From positions 62,001 to 126,000 of the forward strand of contig NZ_JAAAKZ010000004.1 of assembly GCF_009905605.1 (NCBI RefSeq): a stretch of DNA of 64,000 nt, in the 5' to 3' direction. The stretch is from Runella sp. CRIBMP (GTDB taxonomy: Bacteria; Bacteroidota; Bacteroidia; Cytophagales; Spirosomataceae). The position numbers and the translations under genes are program-made. Positions 7,779 to 15,544 of the stretch are shown here, in pieces (position 1 is the first letter of the stretch; each line of letters begins with the position of its first letter). The notes below the pieces were generated by a model, which did not search any database, was not told where the DNA came from, and saw only the letters and a list, made by a program, of their open reading frames with translations.

Positions 7779-8768
7779 ATGGAACACAAAGTAAACAATT
7801 CTGTCGTATCAGTGAAGGTTTATCACGGATATGGCCACCAAGAAAATATGATTTTGTATGGTCATGTGCTGGCTGGTAAAAAAGTAGTTCGACATCGGTA
7901 CAGTACCAATGTTTTAAAGAATGTACTCCATTTGATAAAATTATTTTTTGTTAAACCCGTTCCAGGGGCCCGAGTGCAGTTAGAATGGGGCGAACAAAAG
8001 TTTTATACCACCACCGAAAAAGACGGTTTTTTTAAATTTGAATGGCAATCTACGGCCAATGTAGACGCGGGGTGGCACTTTTTAAAAGTACACTTACTCA
8101 ACGAACAAGGCCAACCCACCGCCACAGGTGAAGGTAAAATTTTCGTGCCACACTCTACTCAATACGGATTTATATCCGACATTGACGATACGGTACTGGT
8201 TTCACACTCGGCCGACACGGGAAAAAAATTAAGGGTAATGTTTACCAAAAACCCCCGCAGCCGTAAAACATTTGCCGATGTAGTACGATTTTATAAACTC
8301 CTCGCATTTGCACACACGGAGCCTAATTTACCTAACCCTTTTTTCTACGTATCCAGCAGTGAATGGAACCTGTACGATGATTTGAATGAATTTTTCAAAC
8401 ACAATGGATTGCCAAAAGGAGCTTTTTTGCTCAATAAAATAAAAAGGTGGTACGAGTTGCTGCAAACGGGTGCCACGAAGCACCAAGGGAAATTGATGCG
8501 GGTAGTGCGGATTTTTGAGGCTTTTCCCAAACAAAGATTTGTATTGCTGGGCGATAATTCTCAAAAAGACCCCGAGATTTATGCGCTGTTGGCCAATAAA
8601 TATCCCGAAAGAATCATTGCCCTCTACATCAGAAACATAAGCCCCGAAAAGGAAGATTTTACGAGAACAGTCCTAGATTCGATTCAGGATAAAAGCATAC
8701 ATACCTGTCTTTTTAAACATACCGATGAAGCCATCGTCCATTCAAAATCAGTGGGGTTGCTTGATTGA
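7779..8768 (+). CDS. App1-family (DUF2183) phosphatidate phosphatase-like protein
   Basis: The 329-residue protein has an N-terminal beta-rich region (about 10-125). The HAD-type phosphatase motif SDIDDTV follows at residues 133-139, the DxDxT nucleophile site of the App1/DUF2183 family. Downstream are FYVSSSEWNLYDDL, VLLGDNSQKDPEIY and a C-terminal helical part, all family landmarks. Fungal App1 dephosphorylates phosphatidic acid to diacylglycerol; the bacterial members are assumed to do similar chemistry. I start at the ATG at 7779; a TTG three codons upstream is in frame. Its divergent neighbour is a diacylglycerol-type lipid kinase, which would run the reverse reaction. Confidence 0.88.
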   Translation: MEHKVNNSVVSVKVYHGYGHQENMILYGHVLAGKKVVRHRYSTNVLKNVLHLIKLFFVKPVPGARVQLEWGEQKFYTTTEKDGFFKFEWQSTANVDAGWHFLKVHLLNEQGQPTATGEGKIFVPHSTQYGFISDIDDTVLVSHSADTGKKLRVMFTKNPRSRKTFADVVRFYKLLAFAHTEPNLPNPFFYVSSSEWNLYDDLNEFFKHNGLPKGAFLLNKIKRWYELLQTGATKHQGKLMRVVRIFEAFPKQRFVLLGDNSQKDPEIYALLANKYPERIIALYIRNISPEKEDFTRTVLDSIQDKSIHTCLFKHTDEAIVHSKSVGLLD

Positions 8769-8835
8769 ATCTTTGCAACTGCTTAATAATAAAGATTTTA
8801 AACTTAACTAAACACTTAATACTCACTAACCATTT

Positions 8836-9927
8836 ATGCTGATTATTGATGCCCACTTAGACATGGCGATGAATGCCGTTGAATGGAACCGCGATTATAC
8901 CTGTACGGTACAGGAACTTCGGGAGCGCGAAATTGAAAAAAATCTTTCGGACAAACGCGACCGGGGCAAAGGTACGGTTTCGCTGCCTGACTTGAGAAAG
9001 GGCAACGTGGGTTTGGTGGTGGCTACCCAATTGGCGCGGGTTACCCAACGCGGAAGTGCCTTTGACGGATGGTATTCGCCCGCGCAAGCCTGGGCCATGA
9101 CCCAGGCGCAGGTGGCGTGGTATCAGGCCATGGTTGATTTGGGGGAAATGGTTCAGATAACCAATGCCACGGAGCTAGATTCGCACATCGCACTTTGGGA
9201 AAATACCGAAGTGCCCAACGATAAAAAGCCCGTGGGATTTATTCTTTCGTTAGAAGGGGCCGATTCGCTCGTTAACCTTTCGTATTTGGAAAAAGCCTAC
9301 GGTTATGGCCTAAGAGCCATTGGCCCAGCTTGGTACGGCTCTGGTCGTTATGCGTCGGGGACGGGCACGACCGACGGGCTGACGGCTGCGGGCAAAGATT
9401 TGCTGCGAGAAATGGATGCGCTGGGAATGATTCTGGATGCTACCCACCTCACCGATAAGGGGTTTAATGAAGCTTTAACCCTTTTTAAAGGTCCTGTTTG
9501 GGCAAGCCATCATAATTGCCGGGCATTGGTGCCGCATCAGCGACAGCTTACCGATGAGCAAATTTTGCGGCTGGCTGAGCGCGGTGCGGTCATTGGTGGT
9601 GCGTTGGATGCTTGGATGATGGCCCCGGGTTTTGTGCAGCGACAATCAGACCCGAAAGCGTTTGGGGTAACCATGTCAAAACTCGTAGACCATTGGGATC
9701 ATATCTGCCAGTTGACGGGCAATAGCCGACACGTTGCATTTGGGACAGATTTGGATGGAATGTTTGGTCGTGAGCAATCTCCCTATGATTTAGATACCAT
9801 CGCCGATCTGCAATTATACCAAGATTTGCTCCGTAAGCGAGGATACGGGGAGGATGATTTAAAAAATATCTTTCACCAAAATTGGCTGCGGTGCTTGAAG
9901 CAAGCTTGGCAAAACAATATTTTATAA
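8836..9927 (+). CDS. Peptidase M19 (membrane/renal-type dipeptidase)
   Basis: The 363-residue zinc dipeptidase begins directly with the metal-binding DAHLDMA (His7, Asp9). It retains SLEGAD (bridging Glu), DATHLTDKGF, WASHHNCRAL (metal His) and a late GTDLDGMFG, in the order of family M19. No signal peptide is seen, so a cytosolic role in hydrolysing dipeptides is likely. It is followed after 167 bases by a SusC/SusD-like pair in the same direction. Since RagA/RagB-type transporters of this superfamily can import peptides, the two may form a peptide-use unit; this is inference from neighbourhood only. Confidence 0.92.
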   Translation: MLIIDAHLDMAMNAVEWNRDYTCTVQELREREIEKNLSDKRDRGKGTVSLPDLRKGNVGLVVATQLARVTQRGSAFDGWYSPAQAWAMTQAQVAWYQAMVDLGEMVQITNATELDSHIALWENTEVPNDKKPVGFILSLEGADSLVNLSYLEKAYGYGLRAIGPAWYGSGRYASGTGTTDGLTAAGKDLLREMDALGMILDATHLTDKGFNEALTLFKGPVWASHHNCRALVPHQRQLTDEQILRLAERGAVIGGALDAWMMAPGFVQRQSDPKAFGVTMSKLVDHWDHICQLTGNSRHVAFGTDLDGMFGREQSPYDLDTIADLQLYQDLLRKRGYGEDDLKNIFHQNWLRCLKQAWQNNIL

Positions 9928-10094
9928 AAAGTTGTTGTCGCAATAAAACCTAGTTGCAAGTATTTGATATGTCCAAATTTTAAGTGTATAAATGACATAT
10001 TAAAAAAAATTAATAAATAGTGCATATAACTTAATGGAAATTTGAAAATTACCTATAATTTGCGTTTGAGTAATTAAACTAATCCAATCTATTT

Positions 10095-13000
10095 ATGCGT
10101 AAAACTCTATTGGTAAGCCTGTTATCGTTTTTTGTCGGTATAGGGCAATTGATAGCGCAGGACAGAACCCTGTCAGGTACTATCAAAGACGAAACTGGGC
10201 AAGCCCTGCCCGGCGTGAATGTTCTTCTCAAAGGCACTAATCGCGGAACAAATTCCGACGGTGAGGGTGCCTTTAAATTGTCGGTTCCTGCTTCTGGAAC
10301 GCTGGTGTTTTCATCGGTTGGTTATTTGACTAAAGAAGTGGAATTGGGTGCGGCAACAGTCATTAACGTTCAAATGGAAACCGATGCCCGGACCCTCAGC
10401 GAAGTGGTGGTGACGGCATTGGGTATCTCCAAAGATCAGAAAGTATTGAGCTATGCCACCCAAACGGTGCAGGTCGCCAATATCTCCAAAGCCCGTGAAT
10501 TAAACGTGGCCAACTCTCTGGCGGGTAGAGTCGCCAACCTCGACATCGTTCGTTCTTCTTCGGGCGTGGGTGGTTCTTCTCGTGTTGTTTTGCGCGGCGA
10601 CCGTTCCATCACTGGTAATAACCAAGCCCTGATTGTGATTGACGGGGTGCCGATGGACAACTCAAACTTCAGTCCGGGCAATGCCAACGGTGGTCGCGAC
10701 GGAGGCGATGGGCTTTCCAGCGTTAACCCCGACGACATTGAGTCTATTAATGTACTGAGCGGAGCCTCGGCCACGGCCCTTTACGGTAGCCGTGCTGCCA
10801 ACGGTGCCTTGATTATTAGTACCAAAAAAGGAGCCGTTCGCAAAGGATTTGGCGTAACCATCAACAGCTCTTTCCAGGCAGAGCAGGCCATGGTTTTGCA
10901 AAAGTTTCAGGATGAATACGGACAGGGAAGCGCGGGTGTTTATAACCGCGCCAGTGAATTTAGCTGGGGACCCAAAATGACAGGACAATCGGTGGCCCTG
11001 TGGGGACCTGATCCTGCCAACGCTTCCAAAACGTACAACATGAACGCCAACCCAGGAAGTTATAAGGATTTCTATTCGACGGGTTCTCAAATCTCAAACT
11101 CCATCGCGTTTTCGGGAGGAAGTGAAAAGACCCAGACCTATTTTTCTTACACAAACGTAGGAGCAACGGGTATTGTTGACAACAACAAGTTGAAGCGTAA
11201 CAACCTCAACCTGCGTATCTCCAATCAAATTGGCGAGCGGCTTTCATTGGATACTAAAATCACCTACTTGAGCGAAAAAATCGATAATCGCCAACAAACA
11301 GGAGAGGCTTTTGCCAACTTGCAGCGCCATATTCTGCGGATGCCGCGCAACATTTCGTTGGAACAAGCCCAACAATTTGAATACATTGACCCCGTAACGG
11401 GCAACCTGCGTCAGAACTTCTGGAATCCAGGTTCAAACGGTGGACAAAACCCTTACTGGATTAAAAACCGCGTCATTGCGGCCGATAACCGCGACCGTAT
11501 CACGGGCTTTACTTCGTTGACTTATAAGTTAACTTCGGCCCTCAAAATCATGGCGCGGGGTGGGATAGACCGCTACGTTGATAAGTTTGAAGGAAAATGG
11601 TATAACAACACCTATACCATTGCCGACAACGGCGACTACCAAACCAACTGGCGTGAAGTGAGTGAGCAGAACTATGATTTGTTTGCGATGTACGACAAGA
11701 AATTCTCGGATTTCATTGCCGTCAATGCTACCGTGGGGGGAAGTATTCAGCGCCGTAAGCAATTGGATCAGAACACATCCAACGGTGGCTTGAACCGCGA
11801 GAACTTGTTCATCACCACCAATGCCCGCAATACCCAAACCACGCGCGGCATCAACGAAACCGAAAAGCAGGGTATCTTTGCCACGGCTGACGTAACATTT
11901 AAAAATGCCCTTACCGTAACCCTTACGGCCCGTAACGACTGGTCTTCGACTTTGCCCAAAGAAAGCCAATCGTACTTTTTCCCTGGGGCAGGTTTTTCGG
12001 CCATCCTGTCCAATATGATTACCATGCCGGAGGCCATTTCGTTTGCAAAAGTGCGGGGCTCTTTTGCCCAAACGGGTAACGACGCCCGCCCGTACCTGTT
12101 GAACCAAACCTATTCGTTTTTGCCGGGCGGTCCAAATGGATTTATCACCCGCGACGGAATCAAACCATTCCCTAATCTCAAACCTGAGTTGACCACGGCA
12201 CTTGAGTTTGGTTTGCAGATGAAATTCCTTAACAACCGTTTCGGGTTTGATTTAGGTTGGTACAATAGTGATTCTAAAAACCAATTGTTCCAAGTGGCTA
12301 TTCCACCAGCCTCAGGTTGGTCGTCGGAGTTTATCAACGCTGGTTTGGTTAACAACAAAGGGGTGGAACTTACCCTCAACGCTACGCCCGTACAGGCGGG
12401 AGATTTCCGCTGGGACATTGACTTGAACTACGCGAAAAACGTCAATAAATTGGTTGAATTAACGCCAGAATTGAAGGTTTTGAACTTGACCAATGACTTT
12501 ATGAACAACATCCGCGCCATTGAAGGGGAACCGTTGGGTCAAGTGTTCAGCCGTGGTTATGTTCGTAATGCCTCAGGACAGGTAATTGTCGGTACCGATG
12601 GTCTGCCGCAAATTACTCCTGGTACTACGGTATATTTAGGAAACTCACGTCCTGACTGGACGGGTGGTTTGAGCAACCGGATTACTTACAAAAATCTGGC
12701 GCTTAACTTCCTCATCAGCGCTCGTATGGGCGGTGTAGTGACTTCCTTTACCAATGCTGTTATCTATGCCGACGGGGTAACCGAAGAAACCCTCGCCGGA
12801 CGCGACAGCTACACCTTCCCGGGCGTAAAAGCAGACGGCTCTGCCAACAATATTGCCACCACTGCCGAGCGTTATTGGTTGAAAGTAGGCGGGCGTAACA
12901 CCCCTGCTGGTGAGGTGTTTACGTACAGTGCGTCCAATATCCGTTTGAGAGAAGTAGCCCTGAGCTATAACTTACCATCGGGTTTGTTGCAGAAAACACC

Positions 13001-13175
13001 TTTCCAAGGTGCTTCGCTTTCGTTGGTGGGTCGTAACCTGTTTTTCTTCCTAAACAAAGCAAAAGGTTTTGACCCCGAACTCACCGCTGGCGCCCAAAAT
13101 ACCACGGTTGGTTTGGAATCTTTCTCGATGCCTTCAACGCGTACATTTGGAGTCAATTTGAACCTCTCTTTCTAA
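10095..13175 (+). CDS. SusC/RagA family TonB-linked outer membrane transporter
   Basis: The 1026-residue protein has a signal peptide ending near residue 21 (IGQLIAQ). A CarboxypepD_reg-like domain follows (about 23-110, with LPGVNVLLKGT and LVFSSVGY), then the LSEVVVTALG segment and plug domain (roughly 120-235, with VIDGVPMDNSN and YGSRAANGALIISTKKG). The beta-barrel ends in an aromatic VNLNLSF. It should bind and import an oligomer through the outer membrane with a SusD partner, driven by TonB. It lacks the N-terminal STN domain, so it is not expected to signal to a FecR. The SusD gene follows after 58 bases. Substrate unknown; the upstream dipeptidase hints at peptides. Confidence 0.95.
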   Translation: MRKTLLVSLLSFFVGIGQLIAQDRTLSGTIKDETGQALPGVNVLLKGTNRGTNSDGEGAFKLSVPASGTLVFSSVGYLTKEVELGAATVINVQMETDARTLSEVVVTALGISKDQKVLSYATQTVQVANISKARELNVANSLAGRVANLDIVRSSSGVGGSSRVVLRGDRSITGNNQALIVIDGVPMDNSNFSPGNANGGRDGGDGLSSVNPDDIESINVLSGASATALYGSRAANGALIISTKKGAVRKGFGVTINSSFQAEQAMVLQKFQDEYGQGSAGVYNRASEFSWGPKMTGQSVALWGPDPANASKTYNMNANPGSYKDFYSTGSQISNSIAFSGGSEKTQTYFSYTNVGATGIVDNNKLKRNNLNLRISNQIGERLSLDTKITYLSEKIDNRQQTGEAFANLQRHILRMPRNISLEQAQQFEYIDPVTGNLRQNFWNPGSNGGQNPYWIKNRVIAADNRDRITGFTSLTYKLTSALKIMARGGIDRYVDKFEGKWYNNTYTIADNGDYQTNWREVSEQNYDLFAMYDKKFSDFIAVNATVGGSIQRRKQLDQNTSNGGLNRENLFITTNARNTQTTRGINETEKQGIFATADVTFKNALTVTLTARNDWSSTLPKESQSYFFPGAGFSAILSNMITMPEAISFAKVRGSFAQTGNDARPYLLNQTYSFLPGGPNGFITRDGIKPFPNLKPELTTALEFGLQMKFLNNRFGFDLGWYNSDSKNQLFQVAIPPASGWSSEFINAGLVNNKGVELTLNATPVQAGDFRWDIDLNYAKNVNKLVELTPELKVLNLTNDFMNNIRAIEGEPLGQVFSRGYVRNASGQVIVGTDGLPQITPGTTVYLGNSRPDWTGGLSNRITYKNLALNFLISARMGGVVTSFTNAVIYADGVTEETLAGRDSYTFPGVKADGSANNIATTAERYWLKVGGRNTPAGEVFTYSASNIRLREVALSYNLPSGLLQKTPFQGASLSLVGRNLFFFLNKAKGFDPELTAGAQNTTVGLESFSMPSTRTFGVNLNLSF

Positions 13176-13233
13176 TCCATTGACGTTTAATTTTGGGGAT
13201 CAAACATTGTTTAACATTACAAATAGAGACAAA

Positions 13234-14787
13234 ATGAAAATTTTCAAAAAACTTGTCATTCCGGTTGGTATGCTGCTGACGGCTTCGGTTGGGTTTTATG
13301 CCTGTACTGATAAGTTTGAAACACTCAATACCGATAAAACAAAGCTGACTTCCATTGATAAGTCGGCCGTTGGAAATGCCTTTGCGGCGGCACAGTGGCG
13401 CGGCGTATTTGGCGACCGTGGACCTTTTCAGTTGATGGAAAGTTTATTCGCCGATTTGCACGCGCAATATTATGCCAACGTAGCCATCAACTTCCCTTCT
13501 GACCGCAACGTGATGGTGGGCAACTGGCTGAATGGTGCTTGGAATAACTTTTATGGACAGCAGATTCCGCCGCTTTTGGTGGTGTTGGATGCCACCAAGC
13601 CCGGCGGGCAGGCCGAAGATGCGGCCATTTTTGCGATGGCTTCAATTTGGAAAGTACAGATGTATTTGCCCATGACCGATTATTGGGGCGCGATTCCGTA
13701 CTCAAAAGTGGGTAGCGGCGAAAAAGTGGTAGAGTATGACAGTCAGGAGTTTATCTATAAAGACTTCTTGGCCACGCTCAAAGCGGCGGTGACTGAACTG
13801 CAAAAGTCCAAGGGAAAAACCATTTTGGGAAACAATGACCAAATGTATGGCGGCAACGTGGATCGTTGGATTAAGTTTGCCAACACCATGCGTTTGCGTT
13901 TGGCCATTCGTATGTCAAAAGTAGACCCTGCCTTGGCTAAAACGGAGGCAGAAGCTGCTGTTGCTGCTGGTACATTGGAAACAAACGCTGATGATGCTTT
14001 CATCAAAGTAACGGCCAATTCACCCAACCCGCTCGGTGGTATCACGGCATGGAACGAGTTCCGGATGAGTGCTGCCATGGAAAGTACGCTCAAAGGCTAC
14101 AAAGACCCTCGCATCAGCAAGTTTTTCAGTCCAGTGTCGGGCGATACCTACAAAGGATTGCGTAATGGATACTCGCAGGTGCAATTGGGCCTACCCGAAA
14201 ATGCGCCGGGAGCCAATTCAAACGTAGCGCCTGCATTTCAGGATGCCGCGCGTTTTACGCAACCTTGGGGTATTATGTTTGCTTCCGAAGCTCATTTCCT
14301 CCGCGCCGAAGGTGCTTTGAATGGCTGGAGCATGGGTGGAACGGCCAAAGATTTGTATGAAAAAGGAATTGCGCTTTCTATGACTCAGTGGGGTATCACC
14401 GACGCGGCTGCGATTGCCGCTTACACCGCTGGTACTTCTACGCCCGTCGCCTTAAATGACGTGGTAAAAAGCCCCGGTATGACCGACATTCCTGTAAAAT
14501 GGGAAGCCACGGCCGCCAAGCAGCGTGAGCAAATATTGACGCAAAAATGGTTGGCGTTGTTTCCGTATGGCTTTGAAGCCTGGGCCGAATACCGTCGTTC
14601 AGGATTTCCTAAATTGTATCCTCGGGTAAATTCAGATGACCCTGATGTACCAGTGGGTAGTATTGTGCGCAGAGCGCCGTTTGTAGCGGGCGAAATCAGT
14701 ACCAACAAGGCTGGCGTTGATTCTGGCGTATCCAAACTGGGTGGCGCGGATAAATCAATTACCCGTTTGTGGTGGGATAAACCTTAA
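13234..14787 (+). CDS. SusD/RagB-type nutrient-binding outer membrane lipoprotein (SusD-like_2 group)
   Basis: A 517-residue lipoprotein: the signal sequence ends in the lipobox GFYAC near residue 25. The body matches the SusD-like_2/RagB group, with FADLHAQYYAN, WLNGAWNNFY, the conserved NTMRLRLAIRMSK helix and a C-terminal QREQILTQKWLALFPYGFEAWAEYRR region. It should cap the SusC barrel encoded just upstream and bind the substrate at the cell surface. The frame opens at 13180, but the ATG at 13234 gives the proper lipoprotein signal peptide. No glycosidase lies nearby, so the cargo may not be a glycan. Confidence 0.93.
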   Translation: MKIFKKLVIPVGMLLTASVGFYACTDKFETLNTDKTKLTSIDKSAVGNAFAAAQWRGVFGDRGPFQLMESLFADLHAQYYANVAINFPSDRNVMVGNWLNGAWNNFYGQQIPPLLVVLDATKPGGQAEDAAIFAMASIWKVQMYLPMTDYWGAIPYSKVGSGEKVVEYDSQEFIYKDFLATLKAAVTELQKSKGKTILGNNDQMYGGNVDRWIKFANTMRLRLAIRMSKVDPALAKTEAEAAVAAGTLETNADDAFIKVTANSPNPLGGITAWNEFRMSAAMESTLKGYKDPRISKFFSPVSGDTYKGLRNGYSQVQLGLPENAPGANSNVAPAFQDAARFTQPWGIMFASEAHFLRAEGALNGWSMGGTAKDLYEKGIALSMTQWGITDAAAIAAYTAGTSTPVALNDVVKSPGMTDIPVKWEATAAKQREQILTQKWLALFPYGFEAWAEYRRSGFPKLYPRVNSDDPDVPVGSIVRRAPFVAGEISTNKAGVDSGVSKLGGADKSITRLWWDKP

Positions 14788-14812
14788 TTACACGTGTGAA
14801 GATAAATGACCG

Positions 14813-14838
14813 AAACGGGCGAGAAATCGCCCGTTTTT
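14813..14838 (+). terminator. Rho-independent terminator of the SusCD pair
   Basis: A perfect 10-bp stem (14813-14822 with 14827-14836) with a GAAA tetraloop runs into TTTTT (14834-14838). It stands 25 bases after the SusD stop and just before the stop of the convergent Uma2 gene. Confidence 0.85.
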
Positions 14839-14841
14839 GGT

Positions 14842-15450
14842 TTAATACTCAATTTCTTCGTCCCAGAGCAGTTGGGCAAGATTTAGGACGTAGTCATCCA
14901 ATAACGGAATGTTTTCATCGTAATTGACTAAATACCAAGGCGCATTGGGAGTAATGACAAAAATCTTCTTGGTTTGGGTGGTGATCCAAATGACTTTTTC
15001 GACACCAAAATCAAGCATTTTCTGCGATTTGTTCAACATGTACTCTAGGTCATTCGTAAGGCCAGTTCCTTCCAGAGCTATTTTAATGTCGACCTCAACG
15101 ACAATTTTGGGGGCTACGTCAAAGTATTTATCGGTCAACGTAATTTTCTCTTTTTCAAAAACGGCAATATCGTTGGCTAGATTACTCCCCGAATTTACAT
15201 GCAGCCCTGACTCATTGGAGGCTACTAAATATTTTTTTCGATTGATACGAACCCCAATATAAAAACCAATTAAATAGACAAGAACTGCCTGCAATGAACT
15301 GCTGCCCTTAATTTCTTCGAATGTTTTTTTTCCTGATAATACCTCTAAATAGCCACGATAAGGCAGGACTTGCCCGTCAAGCTCCTCATAGACGAGATGC
15401 GCGGGAATTTTAAGGATTTTTGGGCGGCGTTTGGTGGCAATAACAACCAT
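14842..15450 (-). CDS. Uma2 family endonuclease-fold protein (DUF820)
   Basis: The 202-residue protein fits the Uma2/DUF820 group of PD-(D/E)XK nuclease-fold proteins. It has an N-terminal YEELDGQVLPYRGY segment, KIVVEVDIK in the position of the catalytic E-x-(D/K) strand, and the C-terminal KKIFVITPN strand. The biological role of Uma2 proteins is not established; they are abundant in cyanobacteria and some Bacteroidota and tend to be scattered. The frame extends to 15471, but I take the ATG at 15450 (MVVIATKRRPK). It sits alone on the minus strand between the SusD gene and a divergent DUF5107 gene, which is consistent with a late insertion into this locus. Confidence 0.8.
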   Translation of the reverse strand: MVVIATKRRPKILKIPAHLVYEELDGQVLPYRGYLEVLSGKKTFEEIKGSSSLQAVLVYLIGFYIGVRINRKKYLVASNESGLHVNSGSNLANDIAVFEKEKITLTDKYFDVAPKIVVEVDIKIALEGTGLTNDLEYMLNKSQKMLDFGVEKVIWITTQTKKIFVITPNAPWYLVNYDENIPLLDDYVLNLAQLLWDEEIEY

Positions 15451-15544
15451 AGCGTTTTCTTTTTTTGACAATTTTACTCAAAAAAAACGGCATAAACCAA
15501 GCCGAAATTTTATCTTGCATTCTCCAATAACCTCGTATATACCA

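Noticed and set aside
10041-10062. Promoter for the first SusC gene (TTTG then TATAATTTG)
   Set aside because: The -7 candidate has one extra base and the two elements are only about nine bases apart, too close for the Bacteroidota consensus.
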